Assembly: GCA_947363565.1 (NCBI GenBank)
Contig: CANAPP010000011.1
Span: forward strand, 1 to 64,000
Direction: 5' to 3'
Length of the DNA: 64,000 bases
Origin: an uncultured Lachnospiraceae bacterium
Lineage (GTDB): Bacteria; Bacillota; Clostridia; Lachnospirales; Lachnospiraceae
A model generated the notes under the pieces. That model searched no databases, was not told the DNA's origin, and saw nothing but the letters and a program-made list of their open reading frames with translations. Of this stretch, positions 43,759 to 51,157 are shown piece by piece. The translations under genes were made by a program, and so were the position numbers. Each line of letters opens with the position of its first letter. Position 1 is the first letter of the stretch.

Positions 43759-45615
43759 ATGTCTATCACAGCTGAAACAGCTAAAGCACATGCTCATGAT
43801 CCTGCGGTTTTATGTTGTAGAGCCGAGGCCGGCATTACAATCGAGCCTGCGAATCTGGAAGATCCGGCAATTTTTGACGATTTGGTAGATTCAGGATTAT
43901 TAAACCTTGACGGTTGCCTGACCATCGAGGAAGTATTAGGAGCAAAACTTACAAAAACCTGTGATTCTCTTGCTCCGCTTACGGCAGATGTTCTTGACGG
44001 AGTAAAGGCTCCGAGCGTAAGCGCTCCGGCAGTTGAAGAAGAGGTTGCAGAGGAGGCGCCGGTAGCGGCAGCGCCAGCAGCGGCAGTACCGGTTGCAGCA
44101 GGCGGCGTGCTCAAGATTCACATCGGAGAGGGTAAGGATATCGACCTTCAGATTCCGGTTGGAGCACTTGGCGGCGGCGCAGCAGTAGCGGAAGTTCCGG
44201 CAGCGGCGGCAGTAGCTGCAGACGCAGTAGCACCGGCAGCGACAGTCGGAGAAGAGAAAATCGTAGGAACTCTTACAAGAAAGCACTTCAATATTACAGA
44301 AGTTAAGAGAGGGCCTGAGACAAAGATCGAGGGAACTGTGCTTACTATCCGTGAGGGGATTGAAGCAGATGTTATCGCTGATCAGGAATTAGTTAAAGAC
44401 TTTAAACTTGAGATCATTACTCCTGAATTATATCACACCTATTCCGAGACAGTTATGGACGTGCAGCCAATCGCTACGAAAGAGGGCGACAGTGAGCTTG
44501 GAAGCGGTGTAACAAGAGTGCTTGACGGCGTTGTTATGATGCTGACAGGTGTTGACGAGGGCGGAGTTCAGATCGGTGAGTTCGGTTCTTCCGAAGGATA
44601 CCTTGACGAGAACATTATGTGGGGCCGTCCGGGATGTCCGGATAAAGGCGAGATCTTCATCAAGGGTAACATTGTTATCCAGGAGAAGACGAACATGGAG
44701 CGCCGCGGGCCTATGGCTGCTCATACAGCATTTGATATCATCACGCAGGAAATCCGTGAGGTGATGAAGAAACTTGACGAGAGCCTTGTAGTTGATACTC
44801 AGGAGCTTAAGTCTATCCGCCGTCCGGGTAAGAAGAAAGTTGTAATCGTTAAAGAAATCATGGGACAGGGAGCTATGCATGATAACTTCATCCTTCCTGT
44901 AGAGCCGGTTGGTATCCTTGGCGCAAGAGCTAACGTAGACTTAGGAAACGTTCCTGTTTGCGTATCTCCGCTTGAGGTTCTGGACGGATGTATCCATGCT
45001 TTAACATGTATCGGACCTGCATCGAAAGAGATGTCTAGGCATTACTGGAGAGAGCCGCTTGTTCTTGAGGCTCTTCATGATGAAGAAGTTGACCTTTGCG
45101 GCGTTATATTTGTTGGTTCTCCGCAGATCAATGCTGAGAAATTCTATGTATCCCGCCGTGTAGGACATACAGTGGAGATGCTGGATGCTGACGGCGCATT
45201 CGTTACGACAGAAGGATTTGGAAACAACCATATCGACTTTGCAAGCCATATCGAGCAGATTGGTATGAGAGGCGTTCCGACAGTAGGTATGTCTTACTGT
45301 GCAGTACAGGGAGCTCTCGTTGTTGGTAATAAGTACATGCAGTACATGGTTGATAACAATAAGTCTGAAGCGGGTATCGAGAATGAGATTCTTGGTAACA
45401 ATACACTTTGCCCAGAGGACGCTGTCCGCGCACTTGCTATGCTGAAAGCAGCTATGGCCGGAGAAGACGTTAAGGCTGCTGAGAAGAAGTGGAATCCAAA
45501 CGTTAAGTCTACAAACGTAGAGTTAATCGAGGGCGCATATGGCACAAAGATCGATCTCGTTGGAAATGAGCAGGAGCTCCCAATGAGCGAGAAGCGTAGA
45601 TTAAAATACAGCTAA
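43759..45615 (+). CDS. prdA: D-proline reductase proprotein PrdA (pyruvoyl subunit precursor)
   Basis: 618 residues. N-terminal domain (1-82), Ala/Pro-rich flexible linker (about 85-165), then the catalytic region. PrdA precursors are known to self-cleave at a Cys, giving a 23-kDa subunit with a pyruvoyl cofactor. Thr416-Cys417 (ALTCIGPASKE) would leave a 202-residue fragment of the right size and is my assigned site. The reductase converts D-proline to 5-aminovalerate. Preceded by AAGGAGGG; 150 nt after prdC. Confidence 0.94.
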   Translation: MSITAETAKAHAHDPAVLCCRAEAGITIEPANLEDPAIFDDLVDSGLLNLDGCLTIEEVLGAKLTKTCDSLAPLTADVLDGVKAPSVSAPAVEEEVAEEAPVAAAPAAAVPVAAGGVLKIHIGEGKDIDLQIPVGALGGGAAVAEVPAAAAVAADAVAPAATVGEEKIVGTLTRKHFNITEVKRGPETKIEGTVLTIREGIEADVIADQELVKDFKLEIITPELYHTYSETVMDVQPIATKEGDSELGSGVTRVLDGVVMMLTGVDEGGVQIGEFGSSEGYLDENIMWGRPGCPDKGEIFIKGNIVIQEKTNMERRGPMAAHTAFDIITQEIREVMKKLDESLVVDTQELKSIRRPGKKKVVIVKEIMGQGAMHDNFILPVEPVGILGARANVDLGNVPVCVSPLEVLDGCIHALTCIGPASKEMSRHYWREPLVLEALHDEEVDLCGVIFVGSPQINAEKFYVSRRVGHTVEMLDADGAFVTTEGFGNNHIDFASHIEQIGMRGVPTVGMSYCAVQGALVVGNKYMQYMVDNNKSEAGIENEILGNNTLCPEDAVRALAMLKAAMAGEDVKAAEKKWNPNVKSTNVELIEGAYGTKIDLVGNEQELPMSEKRRLKYS

Positions 45616-45632
45616 GCCTAAGGTGTTTCTGG

Positions 45633-45929
45633 ATGAATAATGAACGTTTGAATTATGGCGACAGGATCATTTATATGGAGGGCGTTGTCGTAGACGTCGA
45701 CGACTGCAGTATCAGCGTTGACCTGAAAGGACGCCTGGGGTTTTTCAAAGCTCCCAAGAGAATGTTTATCTGTGACACTGAACCGAAAGTGGGGCAGGAA
45801 TTCGGATGGAACATGAGTTTCCCGGAGCAGCTTGGACCGGAGATAAATGAACACTACGTCAGCAACATTGAAAAAGAAAGACGCAAACAACAAGAAATGA
45901 GTAAACGTTTGGATAATAAGGAGGTCTAA
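45633..45929 (+). CDS. Small conserved protein between prdA and prdB (CBO2463-like)
   Basis: 98 residues, acidic, soluble; begins MNNERLNYGDRIIYMEGVVV with an RNA- or nucleotide-binding-like small beta barrel appearance (YGD...GVVVDVDDCSISVDL). A gene of this size sits between prdA and prdB in other Stickland clostridia. Function unknown. ATG is 17 nt after prdA; its stop is 2 nt before prdB. Confidence 0.75.
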   Translation: MNNERLNYGDRIIYMEGVVVDVDDCSISVDLKGRLGFFKAPKRMFICDTEPKVGQEFGWNMSFPEQLGPEINEHYVSNIEKERRKQQEMSKRLDNKEV

Positions 45930-45931
45930 AA

Positions 45932-46657
45932 ATGAGTTTAACGGTTGTTAAAGGTTTACAATCAGAAATATTCGTTCCTATTACTCCGCCGTCTGTATGG
46001 ACTCCTGTAACAAAAGAGCTTAAGGATATGTCTATTGCTCTTGCAACAGCAGCAGGCGTTCACAAGAAAGATCAGGAAAGATTTAATCTTGCCGGTGACT
46101 TCACATGGAGAAAGATAGAGAACACAACTCCGTCAGATGATCTGATGGTATCCCACGGCGGATATGATAACAGTGATGTTAACAAAGACATCAACTGCAT
46201 GTTCCCGATTGACAGAATTCACGAGTTAGCTGCAGAAGGCTTTATCAGAGCTTGCGCTCCAGTACATGCCGGATTCATGGGCGGCGGCGGAAACCAGGAG
46301 AAGTTCAAAGGCGAGACTGGCCCGGCTATCGCTCAGATGTTCAAAGAAGAGGATGTTGACGCAGTTGTCCTCACCGCTGGCTGAGGTACCTGCCACCGCT
46401 CTGCAGTATTGGTGCAGAGAGCGATTGAAGAAGCTGGAATTCCTACAATTATTATTGCAGCTCTTCCGCCGGTTGTTCGTCAGACCGGTACTCCTCGTGC
46501 AGTTGCTCCGTTGGTACCTATGGGTGCTAATGCAGGTGGACCGCACAATGTTGAACAGCAGACACAGATCGTTAAGGCGACTCTTGAGCAGTTGGTAGAA
46601 ATCCAGACACCTGGAAAGATTGTTCCGCTGCCATTCGAGTATGTAGCTAAGATCTAA
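45932..46657 (+). CDS. prdB: D-proline reductase selenoprotein PrdB
   Basis: 241 residues when TGA at 46382-46384 (residue 151) is read as Sec: VLTAG-U-GTCHRSAVLVQ, the redox-active UxxC-type site known for PrdB. Without recoding the frame stops at 150. A SECIS hairpin follows the UGA. Sec attacks D-proline ring opening in complex with the PrdA pyruvoyl subunit. Strong GGAGG; 2 nt after the small gene. A structured element and terminator follow. Confidence 0.96.
46397..46423 (+). promoter_or_regulatory. SECIS element of prdB
   Basis: Stem CTCTGCA (46399-46405) with TGCAGAG (46413-46419), perfect 7 bp, extended by CG/CG, around the loop GTATTGG. The loop is 22-28 nt after UGA, inside the accepted window for bacterial SECIS elements. 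Confidence 0.8.
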
Positions 46658-46668
46658 TTTTAATTATT

Positions 46669-46820
46669 GTTCACACGTCAGCCGGTCAGCTCAGGTTTTA
46701 TGCTTGCATGAAAAACTGAGTTGGCTGGCTGATGAAGGGAGCGCCAGTTTATGAGCAAAAATAGCTGCGACGCAGCGATGAAGCACCGGAGGTGCGTTTT
46801 GCGAATGGCGCGGTGTGAAC
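46669..46820 (+). repeat. Multi-helix structured element between prdB and prdD
   Basis: Outer helix GTTCACAC (46669-46676) / GTGTGAAC (46813-46820) encloses a long hairpin (TCAGCC...GGCTGA, inner CTCAG/CTGAG, 46678-46732) and a second domain closed by GCGCCA (46741-46746) / TGGCGC (46806-46811) that holds two small hairpins, GCTGC-GAC-GCAGC and GCACC-GGA-GGTGC. As RNA this is a multibranch fold of 152 nt in the operon mRNA. Confidence 0.75.
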
Positions 46821-46833
46821 GGATTAAAGTTTC

Positions 46834-46863
46834 GGAGCAGATGTTTTTCATCTGCTCTTTTTT
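46834..46863 (+). terminator. Strong intrinsic terminator before prdD
   Basis: Perfect 9-bp stem GAGCAGATG / CATCTGCTC with a T5 loop, then TTTTTT. Only 22 nt upstream of the prdD start. Full termination would silence prdD-prdE from the upstream promoter unless read through. Confidence 0.9.
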
Positions 46864-46884
46864 AAAACGGAGGTGAAAGTAAAA

Positions 46885-47652
46885 TTGGCAGATGAGGTAA
46901 AAGATTTAAGAAGGCTGGTTATCAAGGCGTTCCATATGAATGAGGTGGAGTGGGGCGACCATAATGATATCACAACGGACGGCCATATGACAGTGAGCAG
47001 GGAGATGCTTGATGAGCTTGTGGCGGCAGAGGAGCATATCGAGAAGATTGATATCCAGATTATCAAGCCGGGTGACCATGACCGCTGGACGAATACCATG
47101 ATGGATATCGTGCCTATTTCCACAAAGGTACTTGGAAAGCTGGGAGAGGGTATCACGCATACGATTACGGGCGTGTATGTCATCCTTACAGGTGTGGATG
47201 TGAACGGCAAGCAGTGCCATGAATTCGGCTCATCAGAAGGAAACTTAAAGGAGCAGTTATACTTGAACCGGGCAGGGACGCCGGGGGATAATGATTATAT
47301 CATTTCCTTTGACGTAACCCTCGCAGCGGGTATGGGTCAGGAACGTCCGGGGCCGACGGCAGCCCACCGGGCATGTGATAAGTTCATTCAGAGCTATCGT
47401 GACAAATTAAAAAAATTCAAAGGTGAAAAATGTACGGAACGTCATGAGTATCACGACATCGTAAGGCCGGGAAAGAAGAAAGTGCTGATCATCAAGCAGG
47501 TTGCCGGGCAGGGAGCGATGTATGACACGCACTTGTTTGCGAAAGAACCTTCTGGCGTGGAAGGCGGAAAATCAATTATTGACATGGGTAATATGCCGAT
47601 TATCGTATCTCCCAATGAGTACCGTGACGGCATTATCCGTTCTATGCAGTAG
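46885..47652 (+). CDS. prdD: Proline reductase-associated protein PrdD
   Basis: 255 residues, TTG start 11 nt after ACGGAGG (a GTG at 46873 lies inside the ribosome binding site). Parallels the PrdA segment ending at the cleavage site: the last 25 residues (ending GNMPIIVSP and DGIIRSMQ) align without gap to the PrdA residues ending at Thr416. No Sec and no pyruvoyl Cys. Role unknown; perhaps structural or regulatory. Sits behind a terminator and the structured element. Confidence 0.87.
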   Translation: MADEVKDLRRLVIKAFHMNEVEWGDHNDITTDGHMTVSREMLDELVAAEEHIEKIDIQIIKPGDHDRWTNTMMDIVPISTKVLGKLGEGITHTITGVYVILTGVDVNGKQCHEFGSSEGNLKEQLYLNRAGTPGDNDYIISFDVTLAAGMGQERPGPTAAHRACDKFIQSYRDKLKKFKGEKCTERHEYHDIVRPGKKKVLIIKQVAGQGAMYDTHLFAKEPSGVEGGKSIIDMGNMPIIVSPNEYRDGIIRSMQ

Positions 47653-47665
47653 GAGGTGAAAGAGT

Positions 47666-48145
47666 ATGGGAATTGGTCCTTCAACAAAGGAAACATCGCT
47701 GCATCATTTCAGGGATCCTCTTCTGGAGGTTGTGGCGGAAGACACTGACCTTGACCTGATGGGAGTTATGCTTGTAGGCTCTCCGGATGGAAATGAGGAT
47801 AAGATGCTTGTCGGGACTCGGGCTGCCGTATGGGCGGAATGTATGCGCGCGGACGGAGTTATCCTCTCCTGCGACGGATGGGGAAACAGCCATGTGGATT
47901 ACACGAACACGATTGAGCAGATTGGCATAAGAGGCATACCGGTTACGGGAATCACATTTAACGGTACAGTTGCACAGTTTGTAGTCGTCAATGATTATCT
48001 GGATGCGATTGTTGATATCAACAAGAGTGAGAGCGGGGAAGAGACGGATGTTGTCGGGGAAAACAATATGGACCGCATTGACTGTCTGAAAGCAAAAGCA
48101 TTGCTTAAGCTTAAGATGAGGAAAAAGGAGCAGGAGAGCAGGTAA
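47666..48145 (+). CDS. prdE: Proline reductase-associated protein PrdE
   Basis: 159 residues. Aligns to the C-terminal PrdA fragment: MGIGPSTKETSLHHFRDPLL matches PrdA from Cys417, which here is Gly2. Further matches LVGSPDGNEDKMLVG and NTIEQIGIRGIPVTG. So prdD plus prdE resemble one PrdA gene split at the processing site. 13 nt after prdD. Confidence 0.87.
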   Translation: MGIGPSTKETSLHHFRDPLLEVVAEDTDLDLMGVMLVGSPDGNEDKMLVGTRAAVWAECMRADGVILSCDGWGNSHVDYTNTIEQIGIRGIPVTGITFNGTVAQFVVVNDYLDAIVDINKSESGEETDVVGENNMDRIDCLKAKALLKLKMRKKEQESR

Positions 48146-48261
48146 GCGTCGGAATCACGGGGAGATTTAATGATTTGATGTGGTAAAGTGTTTAATTATG
48201 ACGAAAAAATCGTTAAATTTTTGTTAAAGTGCATAAAGATTGACTTTTGCGGTATAAAGTA

Positions 48262-48290
48262 TTGACGCGGCAATTAAGAAGTGGTATATT
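48262..48290 (+). promoter_or_regulatory. Sigma-A promoter of the RNA candidate
   Basis: -35 TTGACG (48262-48267), 17-nt spacer, -10 TATATT (48285-48290), the best consensus match in this neighbourhood. Start near 48297. No coding frame follows on the plus strand for about 2.8 kb. Confidence 0.78.
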
Positions 48291-48296
48291 AATAAC

Positions 48297-48511
48297 GCTT
48301 AATCAATGGTTGTTATTGCAGTTACGCTTCCGCCGATTGTTTCCCCCAAGAACAGTCTTGCGGCAGTGAACTTCAATTAATATATACTTTCCTCTTTACA
48401 GAGGAGCATTCCCCAGCTTTGTATATACAAAACTGCAATGCAACGAGGAAAAACCTCTCAATGACATACCAAAAGGAAGGGCGCGGCATTTCGGAAATGC
48501 TGCGCTCTTTC
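48297..48511 (+). ncRNA. Candidate structured non-coding RNA (about 210 nt), class unassigned
   Basis: Promoter-defined 5' end and terminator-defined 3' end with no supported frame. Closing helix GTTG..ATTGCAGTT (48309-48323) with AACTGCAAT-G-CAAC (48431-48444) encloses hairpin A (GCCG ATTGTT / AACAGT..CGGC, 48332-48364) and hairpin B (TATATAC / GTATATA with tip CCTCT-TTAC-AGAGG, 48381-48427). A GAGG/CCTC hairpin (48445-48457) and the terminator follow; CCTCT at 48454 could instead pair with AGAGG at 48400. Two unpaired TCCCC runs lie in loops. Size fits 6S or raiA RNA, but I cannot confirm either. Confidence 0.5.
48481..48511 (+). terminator. Terminator of the RNA candidate
   Basis: 11-bp stem GCGCGGCATTT / AAATGCTGCGC (one mismatch G-T type) with a CGG loop, followed by TCTTTCT. 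It could also stop readthrough from the prd operon. Confidence 0.8.
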
Positions 48512-48532
48512 TATTCCTGTAAATACAGTATT

Positions 48533-49168
48533 CTATTCATGGATAAACTTTTTCTCCCAGCCCATGCACCATTTGGTGAGGGGACCCAGGACAAGCATTC
48601 CGCCGATTGTTCCCTCGCGGACTTTAAAGGAAAGACCGAACACAAGGGAGAGGGTCAGAGAAGTGATGATAAGAAGCGCGTCACAAGTGATGTGAAGCTT
48701 TGCAAAATCAATCCCGAACTTACTGCTTGCTGTGTAGTAAGTGCTCTCTACAGGAATCTGGACAGCACCTAAGAGATTCAGTCCGCCGATAAAGACTGCC
48801 AGACCCAGATAGGACACGGCCCAGAACAGGACACGCACCAGATAGCTGTGAAGATCGAATAAAAGCACTTGATAATAGACGAAATTCACAACTACGCCGA
48901 AGATAATCGCTACTGGAATCTGTAAAAGACGGATAGGGTGAAAATCCTTTCTAAGCATTAAAATCTGGATCAATATACAGATAAAATTGCCAATGATGCT
49001 GAATGTGCCGGCTTTTAATCCGGTAATCTGCCAGACATTCAGGCTTACCGAATCCCAGCAGGCACAAAGACCGATATCCGCTTTCATGCAAAGCGTCTGG
49101 GATACAGCCATCATGACGACAAAAAATGTAACAAGGATATATTTTTTAATCAATTTTCCAGTATTCAT
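48533..49168 (-). CDS. YczE/DUF6198-like integral membrane protein
   Basis: 211 residues with five or six hydrophobic segments (LVTFFVVMMAVSQTLCMKAD, IIGNFICILIQILML, VAIIFGVVVNFVYYQ). Resembles YczE-family membrane proteins of unknown function. Last gene of a three-gene minus-strand group with the 179-aa protein (16 nt upstream) and a TSUP permease; convergent with the RNA candidate. Confidence 0.7.
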   Translation of the reverse strand: MNTGKLIKKYILVTFFVVMMAVSQTLCMKADIGLCACWDSVSLNVWQITGLKAGTFSIIGNFICILIQILMLRKDFHPIRLLQIPVAIIFGVVVNFVYYQVLLFDLHSYLVRVLFWAVSYLGLAVFIGGLNLLGAVQIPVESTYYTASSKFGIDFAKLHITCDALLIITSLTLSLVFGLSFKVREGTIGGMLVLGPLTKWCMGWEKKFIHE

Positions 49169-49184
49169 GTGCGCAATCCTCTTA

Positions 49185-49724
49185 TCATTTGTTAAATGGC
49201 GGAGCTACAGGACCGTATTTAATCTCGGGATGGTTATCGAACATCCACTGCTTGAAACTATCGGCGTCACCTTCGGTGAAACATGATTTGTCCAGCATGA
49301 CACCTTCGTTATATTCATCTGTCGCAAGCTTGAAAAAGGTCTTGGCTTCTTCGAACCTTAAGATTTCTGACCACTCGACTTTATTATTGGCTTTCCCATT
49401 AATGTATAAAGAGATATTCTTGTCTCCCACAATTGTCTTGCATGTCCAGTTTTTCCCTTTAAAGTAATTCTCGCGGGTAAGACGGAAGGTCTTATCCGCG
49501 TGCATCCATCTGAAGAATACACCGCGGTAGACAGCAACAAAGGTCAGGAAAGCGCCGACTGTCTGCCATCTTGCAGGAGCGTTCACGCTTTTAAAATAGA
49601 TCCATCCAAAAACCCCGGCAGCAAAAATCAAACACCATACATAAAAAATAGGTAACTTCCAAAATTTGGGAGTTGCCCACTTGTCATAACGTCTCCGATC
49701 CATTACATATTCATTTACAAACAT
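49185..49724 (-). CDS. Membrane protein, YcxB-like C-terminal domain
   Basis: 179 residues: two membrane helices near 27-45 and 55-70 (IFYVWCLIFAAGVFGWIYF), then a cytoplasmic domain with WSEILRFEEAKTFFKLATDE resembling YcxB-type PH-like domains, ending in EIKYGPVAPPFNK. Function unknown. Lies between the permease gene and the YczE-like gene. Confidence 0.65.
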   Translation of the reverse strand: MFVNEYVMDRRRYDKWATPKFWKLPIFYVWCLIFAAGVFGWIYFKSVNAPARWQTVGAFLTFVAVYRGVFFRWMHADKTFRLTRENYFKGKNWTCKTIVGDKNISLYINGKANNKVEWSEILRFEEAKTFFKLATDEYNEGVMLDKSCFTEGDADSFKQWMFDNHPEIKYGPVAPPFNK

Positions 49725-49786
49725 AATATTTTCTCCGTTTTGAGTAATGATTTTGCGAAATCACGCAAACTGGAATATTGAAACTG

Positions 49787-49820
49787 TATAGATGGCCACC
49801 CGTACGGACAGCCATCTATA
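49787..49820 (-). other. Strong hairpin after the TSUP permease gene
   Basis: Perfect 10-bp stem TATAGATGGC / GCCATCTATA. There is no T-run on the minus strand, so it may stabilise the upstream mRNA or give differential expression rather than terminate. Confidence 0.55.
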
Positions 49821-49839
49821 GGATTAAATATATGATAAA

Positions 49840-50730
49840 TTAAGCTATTCCAGCCTTTTTATCTTTCTGCGCAGCGCTGAGCAATGTATATGATGTCCAC
49901 AGAAGAACTACACAAACAAGATTGATCAGCCAGAACATCGGCAAACCTGTGATGAGCTTCCATGCGATAAATACACCGACACATCCGCCGAGTGCATTAC
50001 CAATCGTATGCGGTACATCGTATCTGTGTGTCTTGATGAACTCGATAGAACAAGCCGGCATCAGACATGCACAAGATCCCATGAATACCGGGAAACAAGC
50101 CGTACCGTCAACACCGAGCAGAAGACAGGTAGCCATACATGGTGCGTACAGACCAAAGCCGATATCCATCAAAGCCCCCCATAAAATGTTAAGTCCGGCA
50201 GCTACGATCAGTTTCCAGCCATGTAAACCAGTAGCAGTACCAACAGCTCCGAAAGGACCAACGCCTGTATTCTTGCAAAGCATGATGATTGCAAGAGGAA
50301 TCATAACGAAACCAAGAGCGTATCTGATCTTGTTCCGCGGCCACTTTGTTACGACCGTAGCAAAACCAAAGGAACCTACAGCGGCACATATGTACATAAT
50401 CCACAGGAACATCGGATCACAGTCTACAGAAGCAGTAAAGATAAATGCCTCAAAAATAACCGGGAAAGTATCTCCTACATTCAGTGTACCAGGAATGTCG
50501 ATATCGTCCATCTGGTTGAATAATTTGTACATAAATGTGGATGGCGCATAAGATCCGCAGCCGAGTGTGTCAAGGAAGTTCGCGATAATACCTACCGTAA
50601 ATCCGGCTGCCCACGCTTTGCCTGTTGCCTTCCTGAGATCGTCCATACGATTCTTGGCTACGTCAACGATGAGGCCAAGGCCGGTTCCTGCCACCAGGAC
50701 ACCGAATAAAACTTGAAGTGCTAATAACAT
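49840..50730 (-). CDS. TauE/SafE (TSUP)-like permease
   Basis: 296 residues from ATG after ATTGGAGGAAAAAAT. Eight to nine hydrophobic segments and the duplicated TSUP pattern (LVAGTGLGLIVDVAKNR; AGLNILWGALMDIGFGLYAP). Unusually Cys-rich (NFLDTLGCGSYAP, FMGSCACLMPACS). TSUP proteins export sulfite, sulfonates or organic acids. Near prd genes in this genome, perhaps product export, but specificity is unknown. Confidence 0.72.
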   Translation of the reverse strand: MLLALQVLFGVLVAGTGLGLIVDVAKNRMDDLRKATGKAWAAGFTVGIIANFLDTLGCGSYAPSTFMYKLFNQMDDIDIPGTLNVGDTFPVIFEAFIFTASVDCDPMFLWIMYICAAVGSFGFATVVTKWPRNKIRYALGFVMIPLAIIMLCKNTGVGPFGAVGTATGLHGWKLIVAAGLNILWGALMDIGFGLYAPCMATCLLLGVDGTACFPVFMGSCACLMPACSIEFIKTHRYDVPHTIGNALGGCVGVFIAWKLITGLPMFWLINLVCVVLLWTSYTLLSAAQKDKKAGIA

Positions 50731-50813
50731 ATTTTTTCCTCCAATCCCTAGATATAAAAATACTATAATGTCTTCGAAAACAGCACCCCGATTTGCTATC
50801 TTCGATATATATA

Positions 50814-50843
50814 AATATACCATAAACTAAGAGGAAAGGTCAA
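50814..50843 (-). promoter_or_regulatory. Promoter of the TSUP permease group
   Basis: On the minus strand TTGACC (50843-50838), 18-nt spacer, TATATT (50819-50814). Start near 50807, leaving a leader of about 75 nt. Confidence 0.6.
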
Positions 50844-51057
50844 TCATTTATTGTAGGAAAATGGATAAAATGATTATATTTTTTGCTTCTATGCAAAAAA
50901 TATAGTGCATATTGAATAAAACGAACTTGTAATAAGCCCTTTCGGTTTATTCAGCAGCCCCGGACTTTGGGGCATTTTGCTGCGGACTTGCCCAATGAAT
51001 TCAACACCTTTGCCATAAAAAAATATTATGCCGGAATTACAAAATGTAATGTTTGTA
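50844..51057. other. Gene-free part of the permease/transporter divergent region
   Basis: A nested hairpin CAGCA-GCCCC...GGGGC-ATTT-TGCTG at about 50952-50982 without T-run, and otherwise A/T-rich sequence. No coding frame of substance. Confidence 0.45.
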
Positions 51058-51086
51058 TTGACTTTGATGGACCGCTATAGTAAAAT
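51058..51086 (+). promoter_or_regulatory. Sigma-A promoter of the NSS transporter
   Basis: -35 TTGACT (51058-51063), 17-nt spacer, -10 TAAAAT (51081-51086). Start near 51093, exactly at the left arm of an inverted repeat. Confidence 0.72.
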
Positions 51087-51091
51087 AAATA

Positions 51092-51129
51092 AAAATGGAC
51101 ACAAAAAGTTGATTTATTTTGTCCATTTT
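51092..51129 (+). promoter_or_regulatory. 5'-terminal palindrome of the NSS transporter mRNA
   Basis: AAAATGGACA (51092-51101) and TGTCCATTTT (51120-51129) form a perfect 10-bp inverted repeat at the presumed mRNA start, 28 nt before the ATG. It could be an operator overlapping +1, an mRNA-stabilising 5' hairpin, or a weak attenuator (TTTTATAT follows). Confidence 0.6.
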
Positions 51130-51157
51130 ATATATTAGAAGAATGGGGGCTTTTTTT

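Noticed and set aside
45932-46657. prdB as a pseudogene split by a stop
   Set aside because: The TGA is the known Sec position of PrdB and the frame continues with family sequence.
48419-48772. 117-codon plus-strand frame across the RNA candidate and the YczE-like gene
   Set aside because: Starts inside the folded RNA, runs through its terminator and then antisense to a membrane-protein gene; no ribosome binding site.
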